Below, one piece after another: positions 1-12,507 of a stretch of DNA of 64,000 nucleotides. The stretch's first letter is position 1. Each line of letters starts with the position of its first letter. Source of the stretch: Coturnix japonica (Eukaryota; Chordata; Aves; Galliformes; Phasianidae); assembly GCF_001577835.2 (NCBI RefSeq), contig NC_029516.1, forward strand, positions 82,432,328 through 82,496,327. The letters run 5' to 3'. The notes under the pieces were generated by a model. The model saw only the letters and a list, made by a program, of their open reading frames with translations, made no database searches and had not been told where the DNA came from. A program made the position numbers and the translations under genes.

Positions 1-2704
1 AAATAGGATATGTGTTCATTGCTGGCATCTTCTGCCTGTTTGTTCTTGAGTTCATGTATTAACCTCATGAGACTGCTTTTTTCTATTTTTTTCTATTGGC
101 TTTAGCTTTATGTTGACTGATTTGAGAGTTTTGGGATGAAAGAGTTAAGTACTCTTAACAAGTTAAGTAATCTTTGCTTGTTGGGGCAAAACAATCGCAG
201 AATTGCACAGGAGCAATTGTCATTATTAGAAGCAAGAAATTATTATTAACATGGGAGTTATTTTCATTCAGACATTGAGACCATAGTGATTTTATAACTC
301 GGACATGCTGAATTCAACTTATGACAAAAGACGCAGGATTTATTGTTTCCATATAGCTCCTGATGGAAATGACAAGATGTGGTTCTGCAAGAAAACTGTT
401 CAAACTTAGTCTTTTGAGTTTTGTCAGTGTTGAAGACAATCTTGTAGATGTGTCCCTAGGTGTTAATACGTATGACAGATGCTGATTCATAATACACTCT
501 TGTTGTGTCTTGTTAACTCCCAGTAGAATACCACTGTCTTAAATCAAATCCAAGTAAACTGCTTCCTCAGCACAACAAGGAAATGGACCTTCTTATGATT
601 CTTAGGGAACCGTTCAGGGACTCTATTCATTATCTGCCTTTCTCTTAAGAGTAAGCTCTGTTGGCATGCAAGTACCAAGCAGATAACTTCTATTCTCTGA
701 GTGTGGCTGTGTGGTTTGTATGATTCAAGACTAAATGTGTGGCTTGTCTGGGAGCAGCAGAGCAAGGAGATGCACTTCTATGGAAAACACCATTTAGATG
801 GTGCATGCTACTCTAGCAGGTTTCTTTTTCCAGAGTCTGTGTTCAAAGGCTTCTAATTTCAACAAAATGAGGAGACATGACTGATTCCTTTCCCCCTGAG
901 ACAAACCTTGCTTACGGTTTCCTTGCCAGCATGTATGGAGTAAAATAGAAATATAGGAAATCCAAGTAAAACTCCAAACTGGGACAGGATTCAAGCAAGG
1001 TTGATGTTCCTGTGGTTTACCTAATGTTTGACTACATTTCAGAATACAATTTCAAGCTCGTACGTAACAATTTATTCATAGGGAAAGACTTTGCTCTCCG
1101 GGTACCTTTTACCCATGCAGAGGTAGAGCTCAGTGTGAACTATGTAGTGTGTAGCCTCCCAGGCATGTTTTGCAGCCAACCCAAAGCTCTGTGCCACTAC
1201 AATGTCCTGGTATTTTACTACTAACCTTTCTTTATTGCAGGTCCACGTGACCTTCAATAAGGAGCTGAGACTGTAATGGAGATGTAAAATACGAAGTGGC
1301 TACCCTTGATTTATTTGTCTTGTGCCAGATGTGTAATCATATAGTTAACAGATGAATGAAACAGAGACTACCTGATGTAAACCTTCCTGAATAAAGCTGG
1401 GCATTCTTTTGCCAGCTTCACTACTTCAGCTGAAGACCGAGGGTGGCCAAAAGTGCCATTTATACTTTGTGTTACTCCAGTGCATGCTGGAAATATTGTC
1501 ATCTGTGACTGGGAGGCAGTAAATTCTTTATCTGTATCTTTAAGTGCTTGCTGGTTTGGATATGTCAGAGGGACTTTCTTGTAAATTTGAGTTTATGACC
1601 ATCTCCAAAATGAGAAATTATTCACTTGTACATCTGCAGCGGTTCCTGCGGTGGGGAAAGTGGGTAGCTTTTAATTAGATGCTGCCTATGATTGTGGTTT
1701 TGTTCTGTATTTCAGCTTGAGTTCAACCAGTTTTACTTCAGTGTAACCTTTTTTTTTTTAGTTTGGTTAAAATTAGCCTTTCTACTGACCAAGCTGAGTG
1801 GGGTTCATTTGAGGTGGAAATGATCAGTGGAAAAAAAATAAGAAGAAAGAAAAAGACTTTTCTTGCTTGCTGCTTTCCCTTCATTTAACACCATCTTGTC
1901 TTTATAGGCCAATGCAGACCTGGGCAGTGACACGTTAGGTCCCATATGAAATGACAGGAGCCTGCATGCACTTCCCTGGAACCAGAGGTTGTGCAGCAGT
2001 GGTGCTTACAAGGGTTTTGTTGCCTGAAGGTGATACTTGGACTACTGTTTCTGACTCCAGATGTGTGTACTTCTAGTCACTGTGCTTTACAAAGCCTACA
2101 GTGCTTTGGTCAAAGTGGAGCTGCTTTGTTTTTGTGTTTTTTCAGGCTCTGAGCCATCACTGATGTTCCTTTTGGACTATGATGTAGAAACCAAAACAGA
2201 GTGATACAGGGAGACCTGCAAGTTTAACTGAGGCATATTGCAACAATAAATGCCTACTGTATGAATAATGCTTACGAGCTATTCTTATTACTACACCTTG
2301 CACATATCTCAGTTGATACAGCATTTTCAGAAGTGTGGACACAGGACAGGTAAGAAACACTTTTCAACACTTAAGTAGCTTGTTTAAATAGCAGTTTATG
2401 TGTAGATCTAGGTCTTTGGATTTCAGGATATATCTGACTTCAGTTTTTACTATGAATTCAGTCAAGGCCAGCCATACTGCAACTTCATGTTGCTGTCAGG
2501 TAACAATTGGGCTGAAAACAATTTAACCTTCCTAAGTCCATGACAATTTTGTATGGTATGGATGAAGCTGAGTGCTTCCCCATTTGCTTGGAGGCCTGTG
2601 TGAGGCTTTAATCTAAATTGAAGATCTTTTGGTTTGTTAGTTCTGAATAGCTTACCTTCAAATGGAAGCAAGATGGGACTGAGGATCTCCTTTCCCTGCA
2701 GCAG
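1..2704. other. Gene-poor flank, one weak exon candidate
   Basis: AT-rich sequence without a recognisable gene or repeat. The only gene-like signal is a possible terminal exon at 1241. The open frames here are short and have no recognisable domains. Confidence 0.4.
1241..1276 (+). CDS. Possible 3'-terminal coding exon of an unidentified gene
   Basis: A strong acceptor (CTTTCTTTATTGCAG, ending 1240) is followed by GTCCACGTG and, in phase 0, by VHVTFNKELRL and TAA. An AATAAA follows at 1390-1395. The arrangement looks like the last exon of a + strand gene lying mostly left of the window. No family was recognised from 11 residues, and the match could be chance. Confidence 0.22.
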   Translation, partial: VHVTFNKELRL

Positions 2705-2705
2705 T

Positions 2706-2830
2706 CATAGAGCAGTTATGATTGGAAAAGACCTCTAAGAACACCCAGTCCAACCATCATCACCAGTGTGCCCATAAAACATGTCCCTCAGTGCCACATC
2801 TACCCTTTTCAACACATAATGATAGGAGAA
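2706..2830 (-). mobile_element. CR1 LINE 3' fragment
   Basis: The reverse complement of a CR1 3' end: GGAAAAGACCTCTAAGA, then CCAGTCCAACCATCATCACC, and CATGTCCCTCAGTGCCACAT. Truncated at its 5' side; boundaries by eye. Confidence 0.75.
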
Positions 2831-5800
2831 AGTGGGTTTGCACAGTGTGGAGGATGAAAGATGGTGGCCTTCTGACAAGATGCTGTTATTGCCTGGGGGT
2901 GTTTTGCAAAGTTTGTTCAGCACACAGATAATGAAGGCAAAAGACAGTTTGTCTCATGTGGTAGGAAGGAGTAGATATTTGGAAGGCTTAAACAGTAAAC
3001 AGAGGTAAGGAAGGCTCTTGGAAAAGAGGAGTGTGTACTTGAGATTGAAGAGGGTGCATGAAGAGACTGTAGAAATATAAGATCAGTGAGTAGCTTTTAT
3101 GTCCTCCTGGGCATTACTTTTCTCTAGTAAGTGATAAGCTGTAGGCAATTGAGCTAAATGAAGAGTAGGATTCTTTTCACTGCTCCCTGCAAATATTTCA
3201 AGTATATTTATCTGCTTTTTTACTTGTATTGGCTTAAATCTGGATAGGAGGAACAAACTTGCAGCTTGCAAGCTTGAGACTAACAGATGATGATCTTGAG
3301 CATGACTGGAATGAGACGTCCTCCTTCAGTATATGTCACCATGTGGTTTTCTATTGGTTACAAAGAGCAAGCTGAGAGCACAAGGTATGATTGACTTAAT
3401 CATACTGAGTATTGCGGACAGATATGATTCATGGGCTGCTTTTCTGCTTAGTTTTGTAGCTGTAGTAAGTGGTGGAGGTAGTGGGTACAGGGAAGTGAAA
3501 CTTGGATGTTCTCTTTGAGAGGCACAGCTGAGACCAAGGTTTCAACTTAATTATTTTTCTTATAGTTTATCTCACAAATATGAAACAATTCTAGAAATAT
3601 GGCTTCACCTAGAAAGCACAGACATTTTTTTTACTATCTGCTCTGAACAAGCTATTTCCTGCTTAACCCAGATCCTCAGAATGGCTTCTGGTGACATATT
3701 GTTCCACAGGGCAGATTCTGGTCCCTGATCATACGTGAGTCCCTTGACTGATGACTTCTCTGGCAGTAGTGAATTCAATAGCCAGTGCCTGAGAACATGT
3801 TGAACTACTAAGAGAACACTTTGCAGGGGGAATTGTAAGGATATCCAGGTGAAAATGCTGTAACTATTCGGGAGTGTTTCCTAAGCCACTTCCTTTGCAT
3901 GAACTCTGATCCACAAGTTAGTGTTTTTCCTTTATTCTGCTATAAAAACGTCCACTGCTGCCTCAGAAGTAGCTGAAGAAGTAAGACTGCCTAATGCATG
4001 GCTTTCAGAAGCCAGGCCAGGGGCTGACATCTGAACTCATCTGTTGTTATCTCCACTCTGTTTTCAACCAACTGTTTCTTCTCCTTTCAGAAAACAATGA
4101 GAACCTTTGCATGCAAGGACTGCATGGTACAAACTCTGCTGAGCAAAATAATGATTTGCTGAACAACAGCCAAGAGACTAACCCAGCAACAGCTGACATT
4201 GATATGTCTTGTCTCCACATTTCAAGGTAATCAGAAGCAAACACAAGGAAACTAACTAAAAGCAATACTATATTCAAGCAGCAAAGAAGAAGAGTGTTAG
4301 CAGAATTTCCCATTAACTTGTACAGTGGATTGGAAGCAACACTCAGGCTGGGGCAAGGGAAGTACTGCTGCCCATGCAAAGCAGTTAGCCTGGGCTCAGG
4401 GGAGTGTTTGGGCAACTCTCCCCCATGCTGTGGTCAGGGGCTGCTCTGCCAGTGGAATTGAAAACTAGGCCCAAGTTACTGGTGTGCAGAGCTGTGGCCA
4501 GCCCTATCCAAAATGCTTGGGTGTCTTTGCTCAGCACTACTGGTAGATGTGAAGCTACCAGAAGCTCTTCTCCCACCAACACAGCATAAAGGAGAAGATG
4601 AGCCAGAGGAAGTTCCATTTGTTGCCTCAGGTGTGAATGGGTTTTTCCAGGTCCCTGTGTATCATTGCCAGGTGTAAGAAAATCTGGAGGCAAGGTCCAT
4701 GCCATTGAAAAGCAGAGGCACTAACTGAGCCTGAGTTTGAGGGGAATAGACACTGAGGATGGCAGCAGTGTCTTTGTGTCCCAACACAGATGGGCAGTGC
4801 TTGTGGGTGCCCTCATGTCCATTGCAGGTCCATCCACATCCCTCCTCAGGACATAGGATAAAGGCCTGAACCTGGGGAGCTGTGAGCAGAGCTCGCTGTG
4901 CACAGGCATTGTGCTCCTTTACCTATGTTGCAGTGTTGTTGGCGTTAAGATTTCTACTCAACTGATGTTTCCTTCCCGGTGGCAGAGCTCAGAGGTAGAA
5001 AAGCTGTAAAGCCTCCTCCTTCAGTTAATGAATTGTGTGGTGCTCCCAAAGCTTTGAGAAGAACATCCATCCAGAATTTGAGCCCTACAGGCCTTCAGGA
5101 CATGCGGACTGTGTTCCACCACGTTTTGATTATCCCACACCCCTACAGTCTGACTGTGCTGCAGAGTTTGATGATTGCTGTCTACTTGGGTATGACAACT
5201 TGACAGATGAAGGCCATGCTATTACACCATGTGACTCCAAGATGCAAAGTGTCCTGGAAATGCAGTGGAGGACTTGAGTCCATTCAGTATCATTCAGAAG
5301 GGGACACGCATAGAACAAGTCTGGACATTCAAGTTATTAGATTTACCAGAAACTGTGTTGGCAGCATTGGGCAGAGATTTGTATTCTTTCCTTCTCTCTC
5401 ATCTGGCTTTGAGCTCACCTTGTAATTCTGCTGTTGTTCAGGGAAACCTGGTTTTTCTTGTTTGCTTTGAAGAATTGGCTGAAAGTCTGAAGAGAAATCT
5501 CTCAGGAGATTCGTTTGTTTTCCAGGGGTGATGCCTTTCTCTACCCTTTGTGTTTCTGAAGGTCATTCAGGAGGACCCATTCAGAATCCTCTAGAAAACA
5601 GATGTGTTAATTAACTAGGAGTTCAGTCACTGCATCTTATGCTAAGAGCTGTCTTCTCTGTGCCTATCTCATGCGGTCCATGCACCTGTGTGGATGGATG
5701 GGGAAAAGGGTGAACACCTTAAAAGCTTGATGGACGTGAGCTTGCTTAAGCCTTCAGATAATGCATACCATTAAGAAAGCTGCAGTTTAGGCATGATTTT

Positions 5801-7200
5801 GATACTGGTGTTTAGTTAGAAGAATATACCACCAAGGTAGAGTCAGTTTGCACTATACATGGGAAGCATACTCTACCACTGATGATGCAGCAGTTTTTGC
5901 TGAGGAACTGCAATTGGGATAACAGCCTGTCTTTAAAACCCTTACCCTTCGTACTGTGTTCAGAAAGGAGAGGTTAGATATTTTTTTGAAGGGAATCACC
6001 TGCTAGCCCACATTCAGACTTATCACAGCAAACACCTGGTGTGAAGGCAAAACTCTTCAGTCCACAGTGTGAGCTTGTGAGTATTCATGGTGTAAAATTA
6101 AATTCCTAATGGGTGCTTGTAAGGAGAGATGAAAAAGCTGCTTACTTGCCAGAATCCACTGAATAGTGCCTTAGACTCACTAAGAAGCATCATAATTTGG
6201 TGACAACGAATGACATTTCTGGAGATGCCCAGTCTGACATCTTTTTTGGGAAAAAATATGATGATCTGATGATGACAAAGTGTCTGAAACCAGAGCGAGA
6301 GAGCTAAAATGCTACTAAAGTTTTGAGCCAGAGGATGGATGAATGAAGAGCTCATTCCAAATGGGCAGTGCACTTGGAGTTTCCTCCTGCCTGCAGGGAA
6401 AAAGCTCAGTCACACTGGCAAACACCTAACTGCTTTTTCAGCAAGGCTTCAGTTTGCAGTGTGGACTACAGGGGCTGTGCCACCTGCTATATGAGCTGGA
6501 TGGCTTTGTGTTGCAAAGAAACAGATGCAGGTATCTGCTGTTAAGCTACAGCAGATGTGGGCATGCGGTGCTGGTGAGGGAAGGAGTGGCAACTGGGGCT
6601 GTAGACCTGAGAGCTGAAATTTCCCAGCTTCCTTGTGTCACTACCCTTCCTTCTTAAACACTGGTTTTATGTGCCTTTAAATGGTCTCCTACGCAGATGT
6701 AGTTCTCCACAAGATAACTGGAATAATATCCTTGAAGATACCCTATTTTGTCTAGTTGAGATACTTGCTACAGCTTCCAGATGTATTGCTTATCTCTGAT
6801 AAATGTCATTTCTAACCACCAGGCTTCTACAATAACTGCAACATCCTCAAAATGTGGGCTGAAATCCCAGACAGTAACCAGTCACTGGAAACTAAGTGGA
6901 GACCAAATGTCCCTAGAAAACCAGTGTCCTCACATGGACAGCGTGAGGAGGACACCTCCCCAGACAACCACCGACTCCTGCAAAAGCACAGAGGATTCAG
7001 ATTTGTTTGCTTAACCTTTTAACCACAGTAATCTCCTGAATATGTAATGGATAGGTGTGCCCTATGTAGTCAATAGTATATTGAGAACTGCTGGGTTATA
7101 AATAGTGGAGATAACTCAGATCTGCTTGATTTGTGGAGATAACTCACCTTAAGTCCTGTGCAGAAATAAAGCAATATTTCCCCTCTAATCACTTGTCTGT
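2831..7200. other. Gene-poor region with one exon candidate
   Basis: No recognisable gene. It contains the possible exon 4091-4226 and an open frame of unclear status at 4979-5277. A short direct repeat, GTGGAGATAACTCA, occurs twice near 7107 and 7133. Otherwise unique sequence. Confidence 0.4.
4091..4226 (+). CDS. Possible internal coding exon, gene unidentified
   Basis: An unusually good acceptor (CTGTTTCTTCTCCTTTCAG, ending 4090) and a donor AAG|GTAATC bound 136 nt that stay open in one frame. The frame is Asn-rich (ENNENLCMQG, EQNNDLLNNSQETNP). Entry phase is 1 and exit phase 2. A continuation at about 4993 stays open to 5203 but is not convincing. No family was recognised. Confidence 0.2.
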
Positions 7201-7203
7201 GTA

Positions 7204-7560
7204 CCTTGCCCTGTGCTGCCTGGGCACCACCGGTAACTGTGAAACCAGGTGCCCAGCCAGGTAGCAGTAGGCCTTTGGTTCTAGAATGTTCTAGGCTACT
7301 TTATGATGGGCTTGGTCAAAATAGGGGGCAGGGTCTCTCTCCCCTATATAAGGGTACCTGACCAGGGGTACAGATGGGCTGGGTGGGAAATGAAGGGAGG
7401 TTGGAGGTAGAGGGATCTGAAAGCCATGCTACTGCTATTACCTGTTACAGAAGGACACCCTGGTGATATGTTGGGATGCTTAAAGAAGTACGCATCCCTG
7501 TTGAATCCTTTTGAGTGTTGTACTCTCATAATGAAGCATTGCTTTGTTGCTCTGATAGGT
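7204..7560 (+). repeat. LTR-like repeat, probable solo LTR fossil
   Basis: A TATA box in CCCCTATATAAGGG at about 7345 and a U5-like ATTGCTTTGTTGCTCTGA near 7535 give the layout of a retroviral LTR without internal sequence. The family is not identified. It is distinct from the LTR repeats at 13293 and 36866. Limits are approximate. Confidence 0.35.
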
Positions 7561-7564
7561 GGTG

Positions 7565-10500
7565 ACATATCCAGCACTGCCTGGAGTGTGGTGATGAGTG
7601 CCATGTCACCACAAGACTTGCTTGTCAAGGCCCAGGGTAGTATTATGGGCAGTGGCATGTGGTATAGGACATGTTTCCAGCCACCCAATAGTTCCTTTCT
7701 CCATTGTAAGCACGTGGCATTTGCAATTTTGAGTTTGCAGTTCTGCAGCTGACAGATCATGGATGGATGGGAATCAGGGAATCTCAAATGGTACAACATT
7801 ACCACTGGTACATCTGTGTGGTACTGATCAGCACCTGCTGTTCTTTTGCTCTTAGCAGTCCCCCAACAGAAAGGTCCTTTGAGAGGCTGGGCTAAGTAGA
7901 CAGTTGCCTAATGTTCTCCATCTCCAAGGCAGCTGTACCAAAAACCTACTGGTACTCTTTTAGTCCTTGAAGTACTCTCTCCTGAGGTAATTATACCAAG
8001 GATGCTCAGAGCCTCTGGACTGGTCACAATGGGGTGCTTTTGCTACTCATTGTCAGTCAGGCTCAATTCAGCCTCCACTGAATTCACACAGCCCAATAAG
8101 CCCAACTGTCCCTTTCCTCCACCTGACTGGAGGCAGGGCCTGTCTAGTTCTGTTAATTGCATTCATCACTCGTGATTGCAAACCAAAAGGCTGGTTATCA
8201 AACTCAGAAATAAGATCAGACCATCTTCTCTGTTTGGAGAACTGCCCACTGGAAACTGGAGCAGCCATTTTCCTGGAAGAACTCCCTTTTGTGATTGTTT
8301 TCCCTTGCAACTCACAAATCTGTCCCCCTACGACTGAAGTGAGTTTTCCGTACCATTTCCTCATATCCCCTCCTTGGTCATGCAGGTTAGCATCTGCAGG
8401 GATGCAAACACAGACATGCTTTAATGTTACTGACAGAGGATAGAAGCAGTTCTGGTGGAATTGGCATACAGACTATGTGATCTTATTTGGACAGTGCTCA
8501 CTCTAACTTTTATACTTTATGGTTAAAGCTAATGGAGAAGCAAGCTATACTTTCTGTGTTCTCTTAAGGGCTGCTACAGTCGATCTTTCTCAAGCGCACT
8601 ACTGCCTCTTCAAAATGCTTTGTTGTTCCTTGCGCGAGAGGAAGTAAAACTGAAGCTGTCAAACCCTATTAAGTATGTAAATGGAGGGAAAACCTTGAAA
8701 AGAGAAGTATTCTGAATCTGTGACAATGCATGCAAATATCTTATTCGGTGATTCTGTGACGATTTTAAGCTCTAACATGGAGACACGTGTTTAAAGCACT
8801 CCAAAGAAAGCAGAAAGATAACAGTACTACAGAACATGTAAGCTCTCCCTCTTCTTAGTTTGTACATTGCACGTATTTGCCCACTTCTATGTGTAATTAT
8901 TATAAGAGTCTGCAAAACCAAAACTTTTTTTGACAAATCAAGTAAAGTAACTACAATAACGTCTTTGTAGTATGGGCGAAGATGTCCCTGCTTTGATTTC
9001 AGTATAACTTTCCATATCTAGCCTTTGTGAACTTTCCACAGCCAGCCATCATTACTTAGAGTTACAGATGTTCTCAGCACAGATGTCTTGTATGCTGTTA
9101 TGACATGCAGTAGATTTCCCAGAAACTGAGGTGATTGCTCACACACTGCTATAGCCACAAAGCTTCAGAATACTGTTGTCATCTGATCCTTTTACTCCTT
9201 ACCTGAGCAGTTTTCCTTTTGGTGTCTCCATACTACAGTGTTTGAATGCCATCGGTGCCAGAAACATGAGCCTCTTCAGCCAAAGGAACCACAGAAACCC
9301 CACTGTTCTATTGGCCCAAATCTGGTTTCATGAAATGACTGCATATCTAAAGTCCCAGCCTACATTTCTTGACCATGCAATTGGTTCACAGACGTATGCT
9401 GCAGTTTTAAAGCTGTGTCTAAGCTTCTGCCTCTGCTTATTCTCAGTTGCTGGACCATTCAATTTTAAAGAAGGGGACTGTAGTTAGATGGTATAGAGTG
9501 GTGAGTTTCAAAGCATGCCATGTGTGGATTGGGCAGAGGAGTTCAGCATCAGCAGAGGTTAGATGAGGGAGAGGAGTGGGATGGAGCAGCAGGAAAAAGT
9601 CAGTGGAAAGGGAGTAAAAGATCCTTGTTGGATATTTCCTGACCATGTGGTTTGTGTTCTTCTGTCTCTTTTCTTTCTTTATTAAAATGCAGCATTTCCC
9701 TTTGTCTCCTTTAGCCAGTTTGGTGGTCTGGAAGCAACTCTGATGCCTTTACCCTATGTATTGTGTGGCTATGCTCAGGAAGCCCTACATGAGGAAATAC
9801 TGCACCAGAGGTGTCTTCCTGGAAAAATTAATCCCCTGGAAAGACATCCCTCAGCAGCCCATTCTCTTTATCTCCAGACAAGCTATGTTGCACATGCATT
9901 CAAAGGCAAAATGGATGTAAATGCTTGTAGAGCAAATTTGCCTGTAGTAAAGCAGTGTTTCCCAAGCAGAGAACAGAAGCAGAAGCAGCAACGTTAGATG
10001 TATGCATAACTGTTGCTATGTAAAAATACATGTAAGCCAAATTTACAGAAGTCATAGAAGTGTGTATCTCAAGGCTGAATGCAATTACGTGTAAGGAAGA
10101 TGATTAATTTTACCCTCAAATCTTCTGAGATTTGAGCAAATATATATTTCTTCATGTAGACGTGCAACATTTAAATCTTTAGTAATGAAGTATTTTTTGT
10201 CTTCTGAGCCATTAAAATTAGTTCAGCATTCATTCATCAGGTTGTGATCAAGGCTTTCCTCTTTGGTTTGTAAAGTGCTGTATTTGCAGGCGTTAGACCA
10301 CTTAGCTTCAGTTGCAGACAGAAGCTGTAGCCTGCCTTTAAGCACAGACTGACCATTGGAACTCAGTTCTTCTAATTGGTCTCACTTCCTCCTGCTGCAT
10401 TCACTGCTGTGCTGCTCAGTGCTGTTGGACAGGATGTGCAGGAACTCAGAAGCAAATTCTGCCTGCAGACTCTGTGTCTCTGTCCATCCTCTGTGCATTT

Positions 10501-10955
10501 CTGAGAGTCAGGATGTCTCAGGAGCAGAGGCAAGCAAACCACATGCTCAGAGCAGCATAGAGGGTTATGGGTGTTATTCAGTGTATGTACACTCAGACAC
10601 ACACAGGCATCCGTTTTAGATAATCCCCATAAGCAGGAAGCAGAAACTCCTTAAGCAAGTGCACTATTACTTACTGACCCTCTCTCCCCCACCACAGCCT
10701 CCCTCCTGCTTTCATTCTCCCCATGGTCTGCAGGGCTTTTTCACACTGTACCCATGCAGCCAATGTGTGACACAAAGCCCAAGTGAAACACCTGCTTGCA
10801 AAATAAGTCTTTGCCAAAGACCAACTACCAAGGTCAGCTCTCTCTACATTTGCAGTAAAAGCCACAAATATCAGTTCCATTCAAACTATCAGAATTCTTT
10901 CTTCCATCCCAGGACTGTTCTTCGGTTGGGGCCTTTAGTTCCCTGACACACTGGT
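7565..10955. other. Region without recognised genes
   Basis: Nothing assignable. Open frames on both strands around 7344-7805 overlap one another and the LTR-like repeat and look like chance. The 8560-8780 stretch is rich in rare words (TCAAGCGCACT, TTGCGCGAG) and could be a conserved non-coding block. That is only an impression. Confidence 0.35.
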
Positions 10956-11545
10956 CTAAATCTCCCCTCTTTTAGTTTGAAACCACTGTCCTGTCACAAC
11001 AGACCCTGCTAAAGAGTCTGTCCCCTTCTTTCTTTCAGCCCTCCTGACCCTGAAAGGCTGCTCTCAGGTCTCTCCAGGACCTTCTCTGAGCTGAGCTGAA
11101 CAGCCCCAGCTCTTTCAGCCTGTCCTCAAAGTGGAGGTGTTCCATCCCTTGGATAGTTTTTGTGGCCCTCCTTTGGATGCACTCCAACAAGTGCATGTCT
11201 CTCCTGTACTAAGGATTCCACATCTGGATGCAGCACCCCAGGTGAGGCCTCACCAGCTCAGAGTAGAGGGCAGGTTTACCTCCCTTGCCTTGATTCAGCC
11301 TAGGAGGCCACACTTTGCTTTCTGAGCTGCAAGGGTACAGTGCTGGCTCATGTTCAGTTTCCATCCACTGGTATTCCCGAGTCTTTTTCAGCAGGACTGT
11401 GCTCTACCCTTTCATCCCCCAGCTTGTACTGATAGTGGAGGTTGCCACAACCCAGGTGCAGGATCTTGCAAATGGCTTTGTTGAACTTCATGAGTCTCTC
11501 CTGGGCTCACTGCTCAAATCTATCTAGGTCTGTCTGGATGGCATC
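10956..11545 (-). mobile_element. CR1 LINE fragment (ORF2 3' part, lacks the 3' tail)
   Basis: The reverse complement of CR1 from the reverse-transcriptase C-terminal region: TGCAGGATCTTGCAAATGGC and AACCTCATGAG-like text near 11490, back to CTCCCCTCTTTTAGTTTGAAACC at about 10965. The 3' UTR and octamer tail are missing and the reading frame is decayed, so this is an old deleted copy. Confidence 0.8.
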
Positions 11546-11797
11546 CAATCTCTCAGTTCCTTCTTTTTTTTTTTTTTTTTTTAATTCTCTCTTTTGAGAA
11601 TGCATGTTTGCTTAGTAAGGACATTAAATACCCTTTGTTTATAAGTTTATTCAGCTGTAGTGATTTACATTAAGTATCAGTGTGTCTGTAAGAGTAAATC
11701 AGATTGATTAGATCCATTTTGATCCATACGGCATCTCTTCTGTGATCATAGGTTTGCTGTTGATTGGTAGTAGTAAGGAAATGATTAAAGACAGCAG
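11546..11797. repeat. Poly(T) tract and spacer between two inverted CR1 copies
   Basis: A run of about 18-20 T at 11564-11582, followed by about 210 bases of AT-rich unique sequence separating the - strand CR1 from the + strand CR1. Confidence 0.6.
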
Positions 11798-12507
11798 GAT
11801 ACAGAAGGACTTGGGGGTCCTGATGGACGAAAGACTCAAAGTGAGCCAGCAGTGCGCTCTGGCAGCCTGGAAATCAAATGGGATCCTGGGCTCCATCAGG
11901 AGAGGAGTGGTCAGCAGGGATAGGGAGGTGATTGTCCCTCTCTACTCGGCTCTTGTGAGGCCCCATCTGGAGTACTGTGTCCAGGTGTGGAGCCCTCAGT
12001 ACAAAAAAGACATGGAGATTTTGGAAAGGGTCCAGAGGAGGGCCACGAAGATGATCAGGGGGCTGGAGCACCTCCCCTATGAGGACAGGCTGAGGGAGTT
12101 GGGTTTGTTCAGCCTGCAGAAGAGAAGGCTGCGGGGTGACCTCATTGCAGCCTTTCAATACCTGAAGGGAACCTACACCCAGGAGGGGAGTAAACTCTTC
12201 GAAAGGGCTGATAATAGCAGGACACGGGGAAATGGTTTTAAGTTAAAAGAGGGAAGATTTAGGTTGGATGTTAGGGGGAAGTTCTTCACTAGGAGAGTGG
12301 TTAGGCCCTGGAACAGGCTGCCCAGGGAGGTTGTGGATGCCCCGTCCTTGGAGGTGTTCAAGGCCAGGTTGGACGGGGCCCTGGGCAACCTGATCTAGTA
12401 AAGGTGTATGTTTGGTGGCCCTGCCAGGCAGGGGGGTTGGAACTACGTGATCCTTGAGGTCCCTTCCAACCCAAGTCATTCTGTGTGATTCTGTGATTCT
12501 GTGATAT
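11798..12507 (+). mobile_element. CR1 LINE, 5'-truncated, with open ORF2 C-terminus and intact 3' tail
   Basis: This is the best preserved CR1 in the window. The frame is open to the stop at 12398, running [20 protein letters not shown] ... [15 protein letters not shown] ... [15 protein letters not shown] ... [20 protein letters not shown], the C-terminal part of the CR1 ORF2 polyprotein past the reverse-transcriptase core. The 3' UTR and repeated ATTCTGTG tail end at about 12505. The uninterrupted frame suggests a fairly recent insertion. It is dead by 5' truncation. Confidence 0.93.

Noticed and set aside
5035-5277. 80-codon frame rich in Cys and Asp (DCVPPRFDYP, FDDCCLLGYDN)
   Set aside because: Its first codon is GTG and a stop lies directly upstream. 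No usable splice acceptor feeds this frame. Kept only as a curiosity.
7344-7805. 153-codon - strand and 108-codon + strand frames
   Set aside because: They overlap each other and an LTR-like repeat, and no protein family was recognised.
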